Position numbers and translations under genes: made by a program
Origin: Eonycteris spelaea
Lineage: Eukaryota; Chordata; Mammalia; Chiroptera; Pteropodidae
Length of the DNA: 64,000 nucleotides
Assembly: GCA_003508835.1 (NCBI GenBank)
Contig: PUFA01000287.1
Span: 806,001-870,000, forward strand
Reading direction: 5' to 3'
The notes under the pieces: model-generated
Database searches by the model: none
Told to the model about the DNA's origin: nothing
The model's input: the letters and a program-made list of their open reading frames with translations, nothing else
Shown: positions 47,650 to 60,119 of the stretch, one piece after another
Layout: every line of letters begins with the position of its first letter
How positions within the stretch are numbered: position 1 is the stretch's first letter

Positions 47650-47985
47650 ATATTCAGATATATTTTCGGTCACCAACCTTATTACCTCTGCCCTAATAAC
47701 ACTATTACCTACCACCCTAGTAAATCTCACCCAACCTTTAAACCTCAATCCAGATATCACCTTCTTCAAATAATTTTCCACCCCTCTTCCACCCAAGTTG
47801 GATGGCTCATAATGTTCTCTGTTTTGCCACTTATGATACTGAATTGTATTCATTTATTTGTCTCTCTCTCCAACTGGATAGTGAGTTCATTGATGACTTG
47901 GACAAAGTCTTTATCACTGATTTCCATGCACCTCACATCTGGTCCTGCAATAAATATAGGTTGAATTAATAAATAAATAAATGAC
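47650..47985 (+). mobile_element. L2 3' end
   Basis: Order of an L2 tail: AACCTCAATCCAGATATCAC, TTGGATGGCTCATAATG, CTGGATAGTGAGTTCATTGA and the end ATAAATATAGGTTGAATTAA. Confidence 0.72.
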
Positions 47986-47989
47986 TACA

Positions 47990-48225
47990 TACAATAATAA
48001 TAGCTAACATTTATTGACTAATTTACCTAAGACATCCACTATGTTAAGTGTATTATGTGTTATTTTAATTTAACCTAATTATTATTCCTGATGAGAAAAA
48101 TAGAAGTTGTGAGAAGTTAAGGAACTTGCCTAGATTAAACAACTATTTAATGATAGACCTAGAATTTAAACACTAGCAGTCTGACTTGGGAGCATGCGCT
48201 CTTGACCACATCATGAATAAATAAT
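47990..48225 (-). mobile_element. MIR SINE, reverse orientation
   Basis: Top strand shows the complement of MIR in order: AATAGCTAACATTTATTGAC, GAAGTTAAGGAACTTGCC, ACACTAGCAGTCTGACTTGG and GCATGCGCTCTTGACCACAT. Confidence 0.85.
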
Positions 48226-50254
48226 GTAATTGTCAAGCTGATATTACACAATTCACAATGAGACTATCCTCATGAAGCAGATGGAACAAATTTCTGCTAT
48301 GTTTAGTAATTTAGCAAAATTCCAACATGGGAGTAAAAATGTAAAAAGTTTAATTTGGCCCACAGAAATAGACAAAGCTAAATACCTCACAGGAACTAGT
48401 TAAGTATAGATTGCCTGAAGGCGGGGATAGCTTTTCCAGGATTCCTTCCAGTCTGGGGACATCACAAGTAAATATTTCAAGATACAAATTGTTTTGGATC
48501 ATCATTGACATATTTAGCAAATATACTTTATTCCTTACTAACTATAGTCCCAGTTCATTTTTAAATAAAATTATTGTTTATAACCCAATTTCACAAGCCT
48601 AATAATTTAATTTGACATATATATTGTGAATTTTTGTACAGAGTAATGAGATTTTAAATGTACTCAGACTTTCATCATAATTAAAAGCTTTGAGCCAAAC
48701 CACTCAATAATCTTACATTTAGAGTATCACTAAATATAACAAGTTTTTGACCCAGCTTTAAGAGCAGACAAGATTGTACTTCAAAAAAGATTTTAGAAAC
48801 AAGAGAAAATTAGTTGGGTGTGAAAATGTAATAATTTACCTCACTTCAAGGTTTTAGTCATAAGATATTGATTCCAGAAGGCTAAATTCTGCTTCTAATC
48901 ATGCAATATCATGTCACCCTGACTGCACAATGGGGTCTGACTTAACCTTCAGTTTTTATGGTTTCCTTTTCTTATGAGTGACTCTTTAGTGCTTCACTTA
49001 GTTGTAACACACAGGGCCAAGGTTCCCTCACTGTCCTCGTTCTGTTGGACAGGGCTTTTCCATTGAGCTACAAGCTTCCCAATCATATAAGGATCTGCTT
49101 CTCGAAGTGTGATCCCAGATCACCAGTTTCAGCAACACATGGGAGCTTATAGAGAACATATCTGAGTTTAAACCATTCTTTTGAATTGATTTGTTAATAG
49201 TATTATTATCAATGCACAATTTATCAAAATGGCATTATGAATTTTCATAAATCTCTTTTAAACATAAAAGTAAATTTTATAGGAAGTGCACCTTTTAATT
49301 AAAAGATGAGGGCATTTTTTGTTTCCCAATTGCTTAATGTATCCTTGGTAAAATATTAATTACTGCTAGAATGAGATAATGGTCAGCATTAATTCTATTT
49401 CTATTTTCTGCTTTTATAGGTACAAGTACTAAGAAACTTCGGTCACATAAATATATGATAATGGAGAAGTTTATTTGTTTAGCAAATGTCATGCAATTCT
49501 TTGTACTCCTTCACCAAAGCCATATAGTGATCTAAAATCAAAAAATTATTTTTCATGATCAATCAGATGGAACCTCATTTAGGTCTTTTGTCAATACTAT
49601 TGAAAACAAAGAAACCCGCTGATTTCAAAAGGATTTGTCAAACAAAGAGTAATCATTCACATTCTCATTTTCTGAGAAGTATTATCACATTAATATTAAC
49701 TATATCCATTATTCTTATTATTCTTTCAATTAGAAACACCTGGTTAACTCTACGTAGGTGGAAAGGGTTGGGGAATCAAGATATTAGCAATTCCAATCTA
49801 CTTTTACCATTAAATTTATCTTACCACAAGCTTTAAATCACTTGTCAAAATGCCGAAGCTGTATATTTAGCTTATTCAGTTATTATCATATAAGTCTATT
49901 ACATGTTTTTCATCACTCATCATAAATGAAATTGACCAACAATGTTTCTTTTCTTTCTGTCATCGAGATTTTATTATCTGATGTCTAAGTTATACTAGCC
50001 TCGTAAAAGTTATCACACAACTTTACCTGTTTTCCTATTTTCTTAAACAACCTAAAATAAGGTAATATTGGCTATGTGTTACTTGAAAGTTGAGTAGAAC
50101 TAACCTGGTGCTTTAATAAACAGGATGGTTTTGATTAACATTTTTATTTATTTTATTCTCATCTCTTCAAGTTTTTGATTTTTTTTCTGCTTATATTTCT
50201 CTTTGACTAGGAACTAACTTTAGCATTGTATAGTTTTTCTGGAAATGTAACTGC
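48226..50254. other. Unassigned intergenic DNA
   Basis: AT-rich. A 93-codon frame (49555-49836) has no upstream features, no recognised domain and AT-driven composition, so I treat it as chance. Confidence 0.5.
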
Positions 50255-50350
50255 ATCTTTTTGTTGGATTTTTTAAAATTTTATTTTATTATTAGTTTCA
50301 ACTATATAGTACATTGATTAGACATCTATATAATTTTAAATGATCATTTA
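50255..50350 (-). mobile_element. L1 3' end, very short
   Basis: About 95 bp matching the terminal L1 3' UTR seen at 7893-7980 (minus), with a T-rich end at left. Confidence 0.8.
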
Positions 50351-50999
50351 GGTTTTTAATTGTTCATGATATTTGCTTTCAATTTTAAACTGTGTATAAT
50401 TATTTACACTTCATTTTCTATATTTTGTTTTCCTTTCATCAACTTTTTCTGGATAAGCTTTTCCATAGGTTTATTAGCTTATTAGTCTTTTCAAAGAAAC
50501 TTTTACAGTTCTCATAATTAAATATATGAGGTAATAAGATGAAAGAAATATCATTCACAAGAAACAATTAAAAATCTAAAATTTCCTATGAATAATTTTT
50601 TTAGAAATTCATTTGAATCTTATGAAGGAAATTATAAATCTTTACTGCTACAAGAATTATAGTCTGCATTGAAAGATTAATGTTAAAAATAACAGTTCTT
50701 CTTAAATTACTTTATATTTTTAATTTTTTCTAATAAGAATGCCAAAAAAATAAAGAATTTTAATACCTAAAAGAGATTTTTTGTTTTATCTGGAAGAATA
50801 ATTATACAAAAATAACAAAGATCTTTTTTTTTAAAGGAAGTAGATTCACACACAACAGTTATTGAAATTTGTTGAGACTTTAAGAATTTTTTAAATGAGT
50901 GTTAGCATGAGACTAAGTAGGTAAGTTAACCTACTTTTTAAAAATATTTGCAAATATATCTATGAAAGTGACAGAAACATTACAGTTTACTGAATGTCT
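50351..50999. other. Unassigned intergenic DNA
   Basis: AT-rich, nothing recognised. Confidence 0.5.
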
Positions 51000-51335
51000 G
51001 TGGTTTCCCCTGTAATTCTCAATCGACTTGCTTCTTGATTGACCTATGTGACCATAATCAATCAACAAGAAATGATGGAATTTGCGGCATACTGAGTGGG
51101 TGGGAGTTCTCCACTACTATCATCCTTGTTTTGCCATCAAGAGTATACAAATTCAGATGGCAACACTCAAAATGAGAACAGCCCGAATAAACTGTCATGT
51201 GGAGAATGAAGAATTAAGGTGTCCCAAAGAGTCATCCAATTGTCATTAAATGTTGTGTGAACTAGAATAAATCTTGATTGTGTTCATCCACTGAGACTGG
51301 ATAGTTAATTTGTTATCACAGCATAAATGACCTAA
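51000..51335 (+). mobile_element. Probable ancient LTR or MER-class repeat
   Basis: The order TGTGGTTTCCCCTGTAATTC, CTATGTGACCATAATC and GATAGTTAATTTGTTATCAC with CAGCATAAATGACCTAATA at the end resembles old mammalian LTR-type repeats. Family not assigned. Confidence 0.4.
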
Positions 51336-53274
51336 TAAAATGAATAAGGAATAATATTGGTGTCTTTTTATTTAAAACCCCTATTAATAATCTGAGTTGA
51401 GTACTATGAAAAGTAAAGAGGACAATTATGAATGGCCCCCTGAAACCTTAGAAATAAGGGAAGTGAAGTTTCCTTTGAAAGTTAGTCTAAAGAGCTAACA
51501 ATTGATCTGAGGAAAGACTCTGGGTCAGAGAAATAAGTTATTTCACTAGTGGAAACTGAGCTTTACAGTTGTGTCTATCCTCCCTGCCCCCACTCCCATG
51601 AGAATGATGCAGAGTGAGCCAGGAAGATACTACATACACAGTGGGTTAGTGTCACAGCTAAAGAACACTGAACTTAGGTAACTCAGATACTTTATAATAG
51701 GCAGCAAGCAAACTGCCTTATCTTTGCTCTCAAAGGAGACATTATCTTTATTACACCAAAAAATAAGCTCATCTGCTGTCCATTAGAGAGGGAGACATTA
51801 TCTTCATCTTTTAAAGATATTCTTCTATACAAATATCCTTGAAAATCTAATGTGAAACAAAACAACACTTAAGTGCCTCTGCTTACAAATGTGCTGACAT
51901 AGGAGAGAGATCTATAGAGAATTGTTTCCTAAAAATCATAAAAGTAAATAACCAGTACAAGAAGTCTACCATACCTAGTTTGTTTGTATGCATCAAAAAC
52001 AATCTATTCAGTTGTATCCTCATACTTATAAAGAAAATGTAAAGGTTTTTATCTTCATGAAGAAATGTCTCAGAATTGGGTTGTCATTCTTTTAGTCAAT
52101 TTCTCTAATAATGGGATTATGGGAGAAAAAGGAGAAAAATAAATTCAAATTTAAGCCTTATCTCTACCTAAAGGCCATTTTGATAGATTTATTTTATTAA
52201 CCCCCATTTCTAAAGATTCTCACATTTCATAGATATAACAATAGTTCTGGCAAATTTCTATGTGCAATCTTTTCCTTCTTTCCTTTGGGTAAGGTTTCCC
52301 TTCCTTTGGTTTCACTTGAGATAGGAGGGCTTTTTTTATTCTTAGAAAATTATAAGTAAGAATACATGCAAACTAAATCCAATTGTAAAGTGAGTTACTG
52401 AATTCCTGGCAAAATTATTAAATGAGAACAGCAGCTGTCAGACTGGGCTCAGCAAACACCTAAGCATTCAGTAAGAACTTGGCAAGCCATTCAAAGCACT
52501 GCTCTTGGGGATGACCAGAAGCTCATTAGATGAACTCAAGTACAATGGAATAAATGGAGTAAAGATCTATGTAAAGAAAACCAAATGTATGTGCCATCTG
52601 TAATAATGGAAACTCTGGAGTTCAGAGAGTTATGTGATATTCTGACTAATTTGTCAGTATTTCAATGTATTAAATGTTTTAAGACTATTTAGAGAATAAA
52701 ATCTCAGCCTCCACACAGTTCTTTGCTGTTATGTGGTTTTGAAGAGCACTGTGTTTTAGGCATATTACTTCTCAAAGAAAAGTATTTTTACTTCTTAAAA
52801 TGTTGTTTTAAATTTTTATTTTAGAGGTATTTTAAAGGAACTTATACTTGCTTTAACCCTGTAGAAAGGAAAGCTACAGTACTTATGTGGATAACTAAAA
52901 ATAAAACATGAAATTCATAAAAATGAATGAGGCCCTGAAATATCAGTATAACTGTTGTGTAGTACATTTTAAAATTCCAACAGCAACTCAAATGTGCAGA
53001 AAATCCCATGAGTAGTGAGAGTAGCCTAAATGCCTGAATCATATATCGAAATATGCAGCCATTTTACATTTTCTTTCTGAAGATTAAATGATACATTTCA
53101 GTTCTAAATGCCACTTACTAAAACATTTTTAAGATTTATGGGTTCATATATAGATATTAAAAGCTCTAGACCAGTTATTTTTTCCTGTATACATATAAAT
53201 TTTGAAGCAAAAATTCTTTTTAAGTACTTCAAGGCTGTTATTTTTAAAAATGATAGAAAACAAGATTTTTTGTC
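51336..53274. other. Unassigned intergenic DNA
   Basis: No credible ORF or nameable repeat. Confidence 0.5.
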
Positions 53275-53905
53275 CATTATAGTTGACATACAATATTATA
53301 TTAGTTTCAGGTGTACAACACAGTGATTAGACATTTATATAACTTATGAAGTTATCACTCCAGTAAGTCCAGTACCCCTCTGACATCTTACATAATTATT
53401 ACAATACTACTGACTATATTTTCCATGCTATACCCTACATCTCCATGACTATTTAGTAACTACCAATTTGTACTCATAATTTCAAACCTCCTTTGTGCAT
53501 CCCTTCATCTCCCAATCTGACAACCATCAAAATGCTCTCTGTATCTATGAGCTTATTTCTGTTGCTTGTTTGTTTATTCTGTTCTCCAGATTCCACACAT
53601 GACATTTATCTTTCTGTTGGACTTACCCCACTCAGCACAATACCCTCTATCTAGATCCATCTATGTTGTTTCAGATGGAAAGATTTCATTCTTTTTAATA
53701 TCTGAGTAATACTTCATTGTATATACATGCCATCTCTTTTTAATACAGTCATCCATTGACAGATACCCAGGTTATCTCCATATCTTGGCTACTGTAAATA
53801 ATTCTGCAATGAACATATGAATTCACATGTCCCTTCAAAGTTGTGTTTTGGGTTTCTTCAGATAAATACCCAGAAGTGGAATGACTGAGTCATTCTTTAT
53901 CTCTT
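53275..53905 (-). mobile_element. L1 3' end (5'-truncated)
   Basis: About 630 bp, reverse complement of the ORF2 tail and 3' UTR; starts at left after TTTTTTGTCC and contains TTTCAGGTGTACAACACAGT. The tail aligns with 39546-40190. Confidence 0.9.
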
Positions 53906-54324
53906 GAAAACAAGACTTTTAAACATCAATTTTTAAAAAGCCTTGGAAATAAAAGGAATTGCTCATCCTTGGTCAATACTGGACAGGAAATGTAAAAATT
54001 TAAACTAATGCAGATCAAACCTAGAGATGTGAATTTAGTGGTTACCTACTTGTCAACAGCCTAACCTGTAGAGAAATATTCTTAGTTTATTTGACAACAT
54101 ACCAGGAAGCAAGATTTCAAATACAGTGGAGAATGACAGTTTTTGCAGTTTTTATACATTTGGAATTAAGGAAGGAACATAAGGAAGATTACATGAAGAA
54201 AGCAAAGCAGGGAAATTCCTATTATTTGATTAAGGGATAGTTAACAAGATTATGTGCTCCCTTGAGGGTGGTTACACCTCCAAATTGTCTGAAAAAGAGA
54301 ATTATTTCTCACAATTCAAAGATG
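53906..54324. other. Unassigned intergenic DNA
   Basis: Nothing recognised. Confidence 0.5.
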
Positions 54325-54563
54325 TATTAATGTGGATGCACAAAAACCATGGACAGGGCTTGTTTAGGACAAATATACCAGAGGGAAGGGGAAGAGGGAA
54401 GTAAATAGAGATATAGGAGGATGAATATTTGGAAACAGAAGGAAATCTAACTTTGGATGGTGTACACACAATGAAATATGTGTACAGCATACTATTGGAT
54501 TATACAGTTGAAACTTATTTGATTTTATTAATCACTGTCACCCCAATAATTTTTAATAAAAGA
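54325..54563 (+). mobile_element. L1 3' UTR fragment
   Basis: Matches the 3' UTR of copy C (GGTGTACACACAATGAAATA..., TTATTAATCACTGTCACCCC, A-rich end). Confidence 0.82.
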
Positions 54564-54784
54564 AAGTTAGAAGTCTGAGGCACTATTATCCACCATGACC
54601 TTCCCAGGTAAAAATTGATAATCTGATCACTATATGAGGTTACTTTCAGTTACTGCAGATTAATTAAAGAAGCCCTTCATCATTGACATACCAAAATATG
54701 ACATAGAATTCTTAAGGACAATATTAAAAAGTGAAAAAGGAGTTGAAAAACAAGATTGGAGACCTGCTAAGAAATAAGCTGGAA

Positions 54785-55510
54785 ATTTATTTTTACAGTT
54801 TTAGGTGTCAGCATAGTGTTTAGGCATTTATATAATGTATGAGTGATTTCCCCCAGATAAGTCTAGTATCCAAATAGAGCCATGTACAGTTTTTATAATA
54901 TTATCGACTATATTCCCTAGGCTATACTTTACATCTCATGATCATTCTGTAACTGCTGATTTGTACTTCTTAATCCCTTCACCTAGCTCCCAACTCCCTC
55001 CCATGTGGCAACCATAAGTTTGTTCTCTGTATCTGAGTCTCTTTCGGTTCTAGTTGTTCATTTATTTTGTTTTTTAAGATTCCACATATAAATGAAATCA
55101 CATGGCATTTGTCTTTCAATGTCTGACTTATTTGACTTTGCATAATACCCTTGTTGTCACAAATAGTAAGATTTTATTTTTTTCTAGGGCCAAGTAATGT
55201 TACATTCTATATGTGTATCACTTCTTCATCCAATTGTCTGTTGATAGACACTTAGGTTTCTTCCATATATTGGCTATTGTAACTAATACTTCAATGAACA
55301 TACGAATGCATATATTTTCATATTAGTGTTTTGAATATCTTTGGATAAATGCCCAAAAGTGCAATTGCTGGGTCATAATATGGTTCTATTTTTATTTTAT
55401 TTTTTATAAACCTCCAAACTGTTTTCCATAGTGGCTATACAAATTTGCAATCTTACCAATAATACTGGAGGTTCCATTTTTCTCCACATCCTCACCAACA
55501 CTTACTATTT
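54785..55510 (-). mobile_element. L1 copy E, 3' part (minus)
   Basis: Reverse complement of L1 3' UTR and ORF2 tail (54785-55510). The ORF2 sequence seems to continue at about 56580, after about 1 kb that carries plus-strand L1 tails. Confidence 0.85.
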
Positions 55511-55774
55511 GTTTATTGTTTATTTATTTATTTATTTTTGTTTTAAAATTGAGTATTTTTTGAATGATTTTGCTTTTTATCACATGAATTTTGTAACAAT
55601 ACACAAGCAACATACTGTTCACATTAATATATTTAATAAATTTCATTATAGAAGAGAATTATCACTTTCTCTCAGGCTTGGATCAATAGAACACTCTGTC
55701 AAATGTCTTCACTGAATTATATTTTCATTTCACATGCTGATCTTTTGTCAAGAGTTAAAAGATATGACCATTTC
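55511..55774. other. Interrupting segment, origin unclear
   Basis: Starts with a TTTA/TTTATT repeat, then AT-rich DNA that I cannot assign. Confidence 0.4.
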
Positions 55775-56014
55775 AGAAGGGAGAGAGTTGGGGATCTGGG
55801 ATAATGGGGTGAACGGTTAAAGAAGTACAACTTAGTAGTTTATAGATGGTCATGGGGATGGGGAGCACAGCATAGAGAATGCAGTTAGCATTAATGTAAT
55901 GGCTAGGTGGAGAGCCAGAGGAGAGAAAGAACAATTAGGGAGATCATTTTATAAACTATATAAATGTCTAACCAATGTACTGTATACTTGAAGCTAATAA
56001 TAAAATAAAATTTA

Positions 56015-56030
<16 letters not shown>
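55775..56030 (+). mobile_element. L1 3' UTR fragment inside copy E
   Basis: GGGAGAGAGTTGGGGATCTG... to AATAATAAAATAAAATTTAA in the 3' UTR order of plus-strand L1s. It is followed by a TA/AG microsatellite (56016-56046). Confidence 0.75.
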
Positions 56031-56045
<15 letters not shown>

Positions 56046-56399
56046 AGCAACAAAGAGATATGGCTATTTTTAAATGTTCATTATTTCTAGAAAACAGGTA
56101 GTGGCTCTTTGACATTTTTATATGATTCAACATTTTTATATGATTCATTGTGATGCATAAATATTTTAACTGGAAGTATAAAGAGTATTTTTTCAAGAAC
56201 TAATATGCTTTCCTTGACATGATAAGAGAAAGTTTATACTTCATCATATTTGCCTATTTACTTGTTCTCAGATTTTAGAGATAGAGGTAAAGTATAGTCA
56301 GTAATTCAATTATTGTGGTTTTATTGTATTGTAATGTAATTTATTTATTACTATGTCTTTCATTCTTCTTTCTATATATTTTTGTTAATGCTGATCCAA

Positions 56400-56528
56400 T
56401 CATAAAAATTTAACTTTGGATTGTGAACACGCAATGTCATATACATGTAATGTATTATTGAATTGTATATTTGAAACCTAGATAATTTTATCAACCAATG
56501 TTATTCCAATAAATTTAATTTAAAAAAT
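56400..56528 (+). mobile_element. L1 3' UTR fragment, second one inside copy E
   Basis: AAATTTAACTTTGGATTGTG, GCAATGTCATATACATG and a CCAATAAATTTAATTTAAAA end match the L1 3' terminus. The poly(A) has become an ATAC repeat. Confidence 0.8.
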
Positions 56529-56571
56529 ACATACATACATACATACATACATACATACATACATACATAAA
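56529..56571. repeat. (ATAC)n microsatellite
   Basis: About ten ATAC/CATA units directly after the L1 tail. Confidence 0.95.
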
Positions 56572-56579
56572 ACTAATTC

Positions 56580-59075
56580 TCTCACTGTGGGGAGGAACTC
56601 ATACAGTGTTTTTTGATATTAATGATAGCCATTCTGATAGGTATGAGGCAATGTCTTATTGTGATTTCAATTTGCATTTCTCTGATGATTAATAATTGAG
56701 CATCTTTTCATGTCTATTGATAATCTCCATGTCTTCTTTTGAGAAATGCCTATTCAGGTCCTCTGCCCATTTTTTAATTGGATTATTTTTGTTTTTTGAT
56801 GTTGAGTTGTTTGAGTTCTTCAAAAATTTTGGTTATTAACCCCATATCAAATGTATAACTGGCAAATATCTTCTTTTATTCAGCTGACTTTTTTTTGGGG
56901 GGGGGGTTGATAGTTTCTTTTATTGTGCAAAAATTTTAGTTTGATGTAGTTCTACTTGCTTATTTTTTCTTTGTTTTTGTTTTTTTTTTTGCACAAAGAG
57001 ACTTATCCAAAAAATATTGTGAAAAGCAATGTCAAAGAGTTTACTGCCTATGTTTTCTCTAGGAGTTTTGTGGTTTGAGATCTTAAATTTAAGTCTTTAA
57101 TCCATTTTGAGTTTATTCTTGTATCTTTGCAAGTATCTATCCTATTTTCCCAGCACCATTAGTTATCTTTACCTCATTGTATATTCTTCTTTCCTTGTCA
57201 TAGATTAATTGACCATATAGCCGTGGGTTTATTTCTGGACTCTCTATTCTGTTTCCTTGATCTATGTGTATGTTTTTATACCAGTAACATACTGTTTTGA
57301 TTTCTATAGATATGTAATATAATTTGATATAAGGTAGTATGATACTTCTAACTTTGTTCTTTCTCAAGATTGCTGTGGCTATTTGAGGTGTTTTGTTGTT
57401 CCTTATGTATTTTAGGTTGACTTGTTCTATTTCTGTGAAAAATGCCATTGCTATTTTTATAGAGATTGAATGAATCTGTAGATTAGGTTGGGTTACGAAC
57501 ATTTTAAAGATGTAAATTCTTCTTATCTAAGAGCATGGTACAGCCTTGCGTTTATTTCTATATTTCTCAGTTTCTCTCTTTAATATCTTATAATGTTTCA
57601 AATACAGGTCTTTCACTTTTTTGGCTAAATTTATTTCTAGGTATTTTTTGATGCAATTGTAAATAGATTGTCTTCTTAATTTATCTTTCTAATACTTTAT
57701 GATTGGTGTATAAAATTTCAACCAATTTCTGAATATTAATTTTGTATCCTGCTACTTATACAGTATTCATTTATCTGCTCTACCAATTTTTTTGGTGGAA
57801 TTTTTAGAGAACTCTCTACATAGCATCATATTATCTGCACATAATGACAACTTTACGTCTTCTTTTTCAATTTAGATGTCTTTTTTTAATCTTGTGTAAT
57901 TGTGGCAACTAGGACTTACAATACCATGTTGAATAAAAGTGCTGACGGTGGACATCTTTGTATTGTTCCTGATCTTAAGGAAAACACTTTTAGCTTTTTC
58001 TGTGAGTACGATGGTAACTGTGGGTTTGTTGTATGTGTCTTTTATTATGTTGTTGTATGTTCCCTCTATTCTTAGTGTGCTGAGAGATTTTTTTTTTTAT
58101 CATAAATGGATGCTGGATTTTCTCAAATGATTTTTTTGCATCTATTGATATGATCATATGATTTTTATTCTTTATTTTCTTTATGTGGTGTATCACGTTA
58201 ATTGATTTGTGGATATTGAACTAATCTTGCACACCAGGAATGAAATCCATTTGATCATGATGTATGATCTTTTTAATGTATTGCTTATTTTGGTTTGCTA
58301 ATGTTTTGTAGAGGATTTTTCATCTATGTTCATCAGGGATATTTGCCTATAATTTTCTCATATTGTAATGTCGTTGTCTGGTTTTGATATCAGAAAAATG
58401 CTGGCCTCGTAAAACGAGCTTGGGAGCCTACCATTCTCTTAAATTTTTCGGAATAGTTTGAGGAGAGTAGGTGTTAATTCTTTTTTGAATGTTTGGTAAA
58501 ATCCACCTGTAAAGCCGCCCCTTCCAGGACTTCTGTTTGTTGGGAGTTTTAAGATTACTGATTCAATTTCATTAAGAGTAATAAGTCTACTCCAAATTTT
58601 TTATTCTTCTTGAGTCAATCTTAGAAGACTTTCTATTTCTAGAAATTTATCCATTTCTTCCAGTTTGTCAAATTCATTGGCATATAACTGTTCTTAGTAT
58701 TTTCTTATAATCCTTTGTATTTCTGGAGTAAAAGTGCAAGTCACTTCTCTTTCATTTCTAATATTATTTATTTGGGTCCTCTCTCTTTTTCTTTTGATGA
58801 ATCTTCTTAAATATTTATTGATTCTGTTTATCTTTTCAATGAACTGGCTCTTGGTTTAATTGGTCTTTGTATTGTTTTAGACTATTTATTTCTGCTCTAA
58901 TCTTTATTATTTTCTTCTTCCTAATCACTTTGGGCTTTGTTTATTTTATTGTTCTTCCTATAAGTTGTAAGTTTAGATTGTTTATTTGAAATTTTTCTTG
59001 TTTCTTGAGGTAAGCCTGTATTGCTATAAATTTCTCTCTTAGAATTTTGTTGGCTGTGTTCCCTGAATTTCAGTC
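56580..59075 (-). mobile_element. L1 copy E, ORF2 body (minus), 5'-truncated
   Basis: About 2.5 kb of ORF2 read on the minus strand from about 59075 to 56580. The reverse transcriptase motif at 57841-57830 reads CADN instead of FADD, so the second catalytic aspartate is lost. The 5' end stops at about 59075 inside ORF2, an ordinary 5' truncation. Several runs of T and G (for example 56895-56907) are slippage products. Confidence 0.9.
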
Positions 59076-59079
59076 ATTG

Positions 59080-59265
59080 CATGAGGAATATAGTAAAATA
59101 ATATTGTAATAATTATGTATGGTGTCAGATGGGTACTAGATTGAATGGGTAATTGCTTCATAAGTTATGTAAATGTCTAATCACTATGTTGTACACACAA
59201 AACTATTGCAATACATGTCAAGTATAATTGAAAAGTTAAAAAATTATTATAAAATAATAATAGTA
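59080..59265 (+). mobile_element. L1 3' UTR fragment next to copy E
   Basis: Matches 5400-5570 in order (GAGGAATATAGTAAAATAAT..., TGGTGTCAGATGGGTACTAG, A-rich end). Confidence 0.8.
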
Positions 59266-59934
59266 ATAATAGCTAGTGCAAAAAAAAGAAATTATGCATA
59301 AAAGAAAGATATTCAAGCAGTAATCATTTAATTGGCCAGAACCAGTGTATGACTGATATATAGCTTTTCCTAATTTTTAAATATTTCTAAGCACTTAATA
59401 TTTGAATTATGAAACATTTAAAATATATACATCAGACATTTGGCAGAATTTTCCATCTAAATTCTTCTGGGAACAATAAGTTTACAATACTGTATTATCT
59501 TTAGGATGAACTATCAAAGCATAAAATTATATAAATTAATTGTTTTATAGTAATCAACATTACACTCCATCATAATTCATAAATAATCAGTACTTTTGGT
59601 TTTCTTTTTTAATGCCTCTAAGGATATCTTATATAAATATCTCTAAGAATCTTTTTTTGTTGAAACTTATGATTTAACATTGAAGTTTAAAGATATTTTA
59701 GAGAAAAGCACACATGTGTATTTTTAAGTTGTCTCTTTAAATGATGGCAATAGCACGGATAGTCTATTTAAATATTAGGAAACCTAATTCATACACCCAC
59801 TCATTGCATTACCAAGTCATAATTTAAACAGGATATCCTGCTGCTCTTCTTTCAACCATACACACCTCATGAACAAACTATAAATTTCAGATGTGACTGA
59901 AGATTTTCTGAACCTTGCTAAGCTTTGTTAATCT
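59266..59934. other. Unassigned intergenic DNA
   Basis: AT-rich, nothing recognised. Confidence 0.5.
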
Positions 59935-59998
59935 ATCGTTTATATCCCTCCAGAGCTTAGCAGATAGTGAGTGCTCAATAAATACTTACTGAGTGAAT
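59935..59998 (+). mobile_element. L2 3' terminus
   Basis: CAGATAGTGAGTGCTCAATA AATACTTACTGAGTGAAT is the L2 end pattern. Confidence 0.6.
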
Positions 59999-60119
59999 AT
60001 ATGTTTATTCATTTGCTCCCATTATCCACATGTATCAACTTCTAAAGGCATACTAAGAGACTTAAGTTTTCCAGTAGCACGAACCTCATCTGCCTAAAGA
60101 ACTATATGAAGACAAACTG

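Noticed and set aside
49555..49836. 93-codon plus-strand frame with a hydrophobic middle
   Set aside because: AT-rich composition explains it; no domain, no splice context and no similarity I know.
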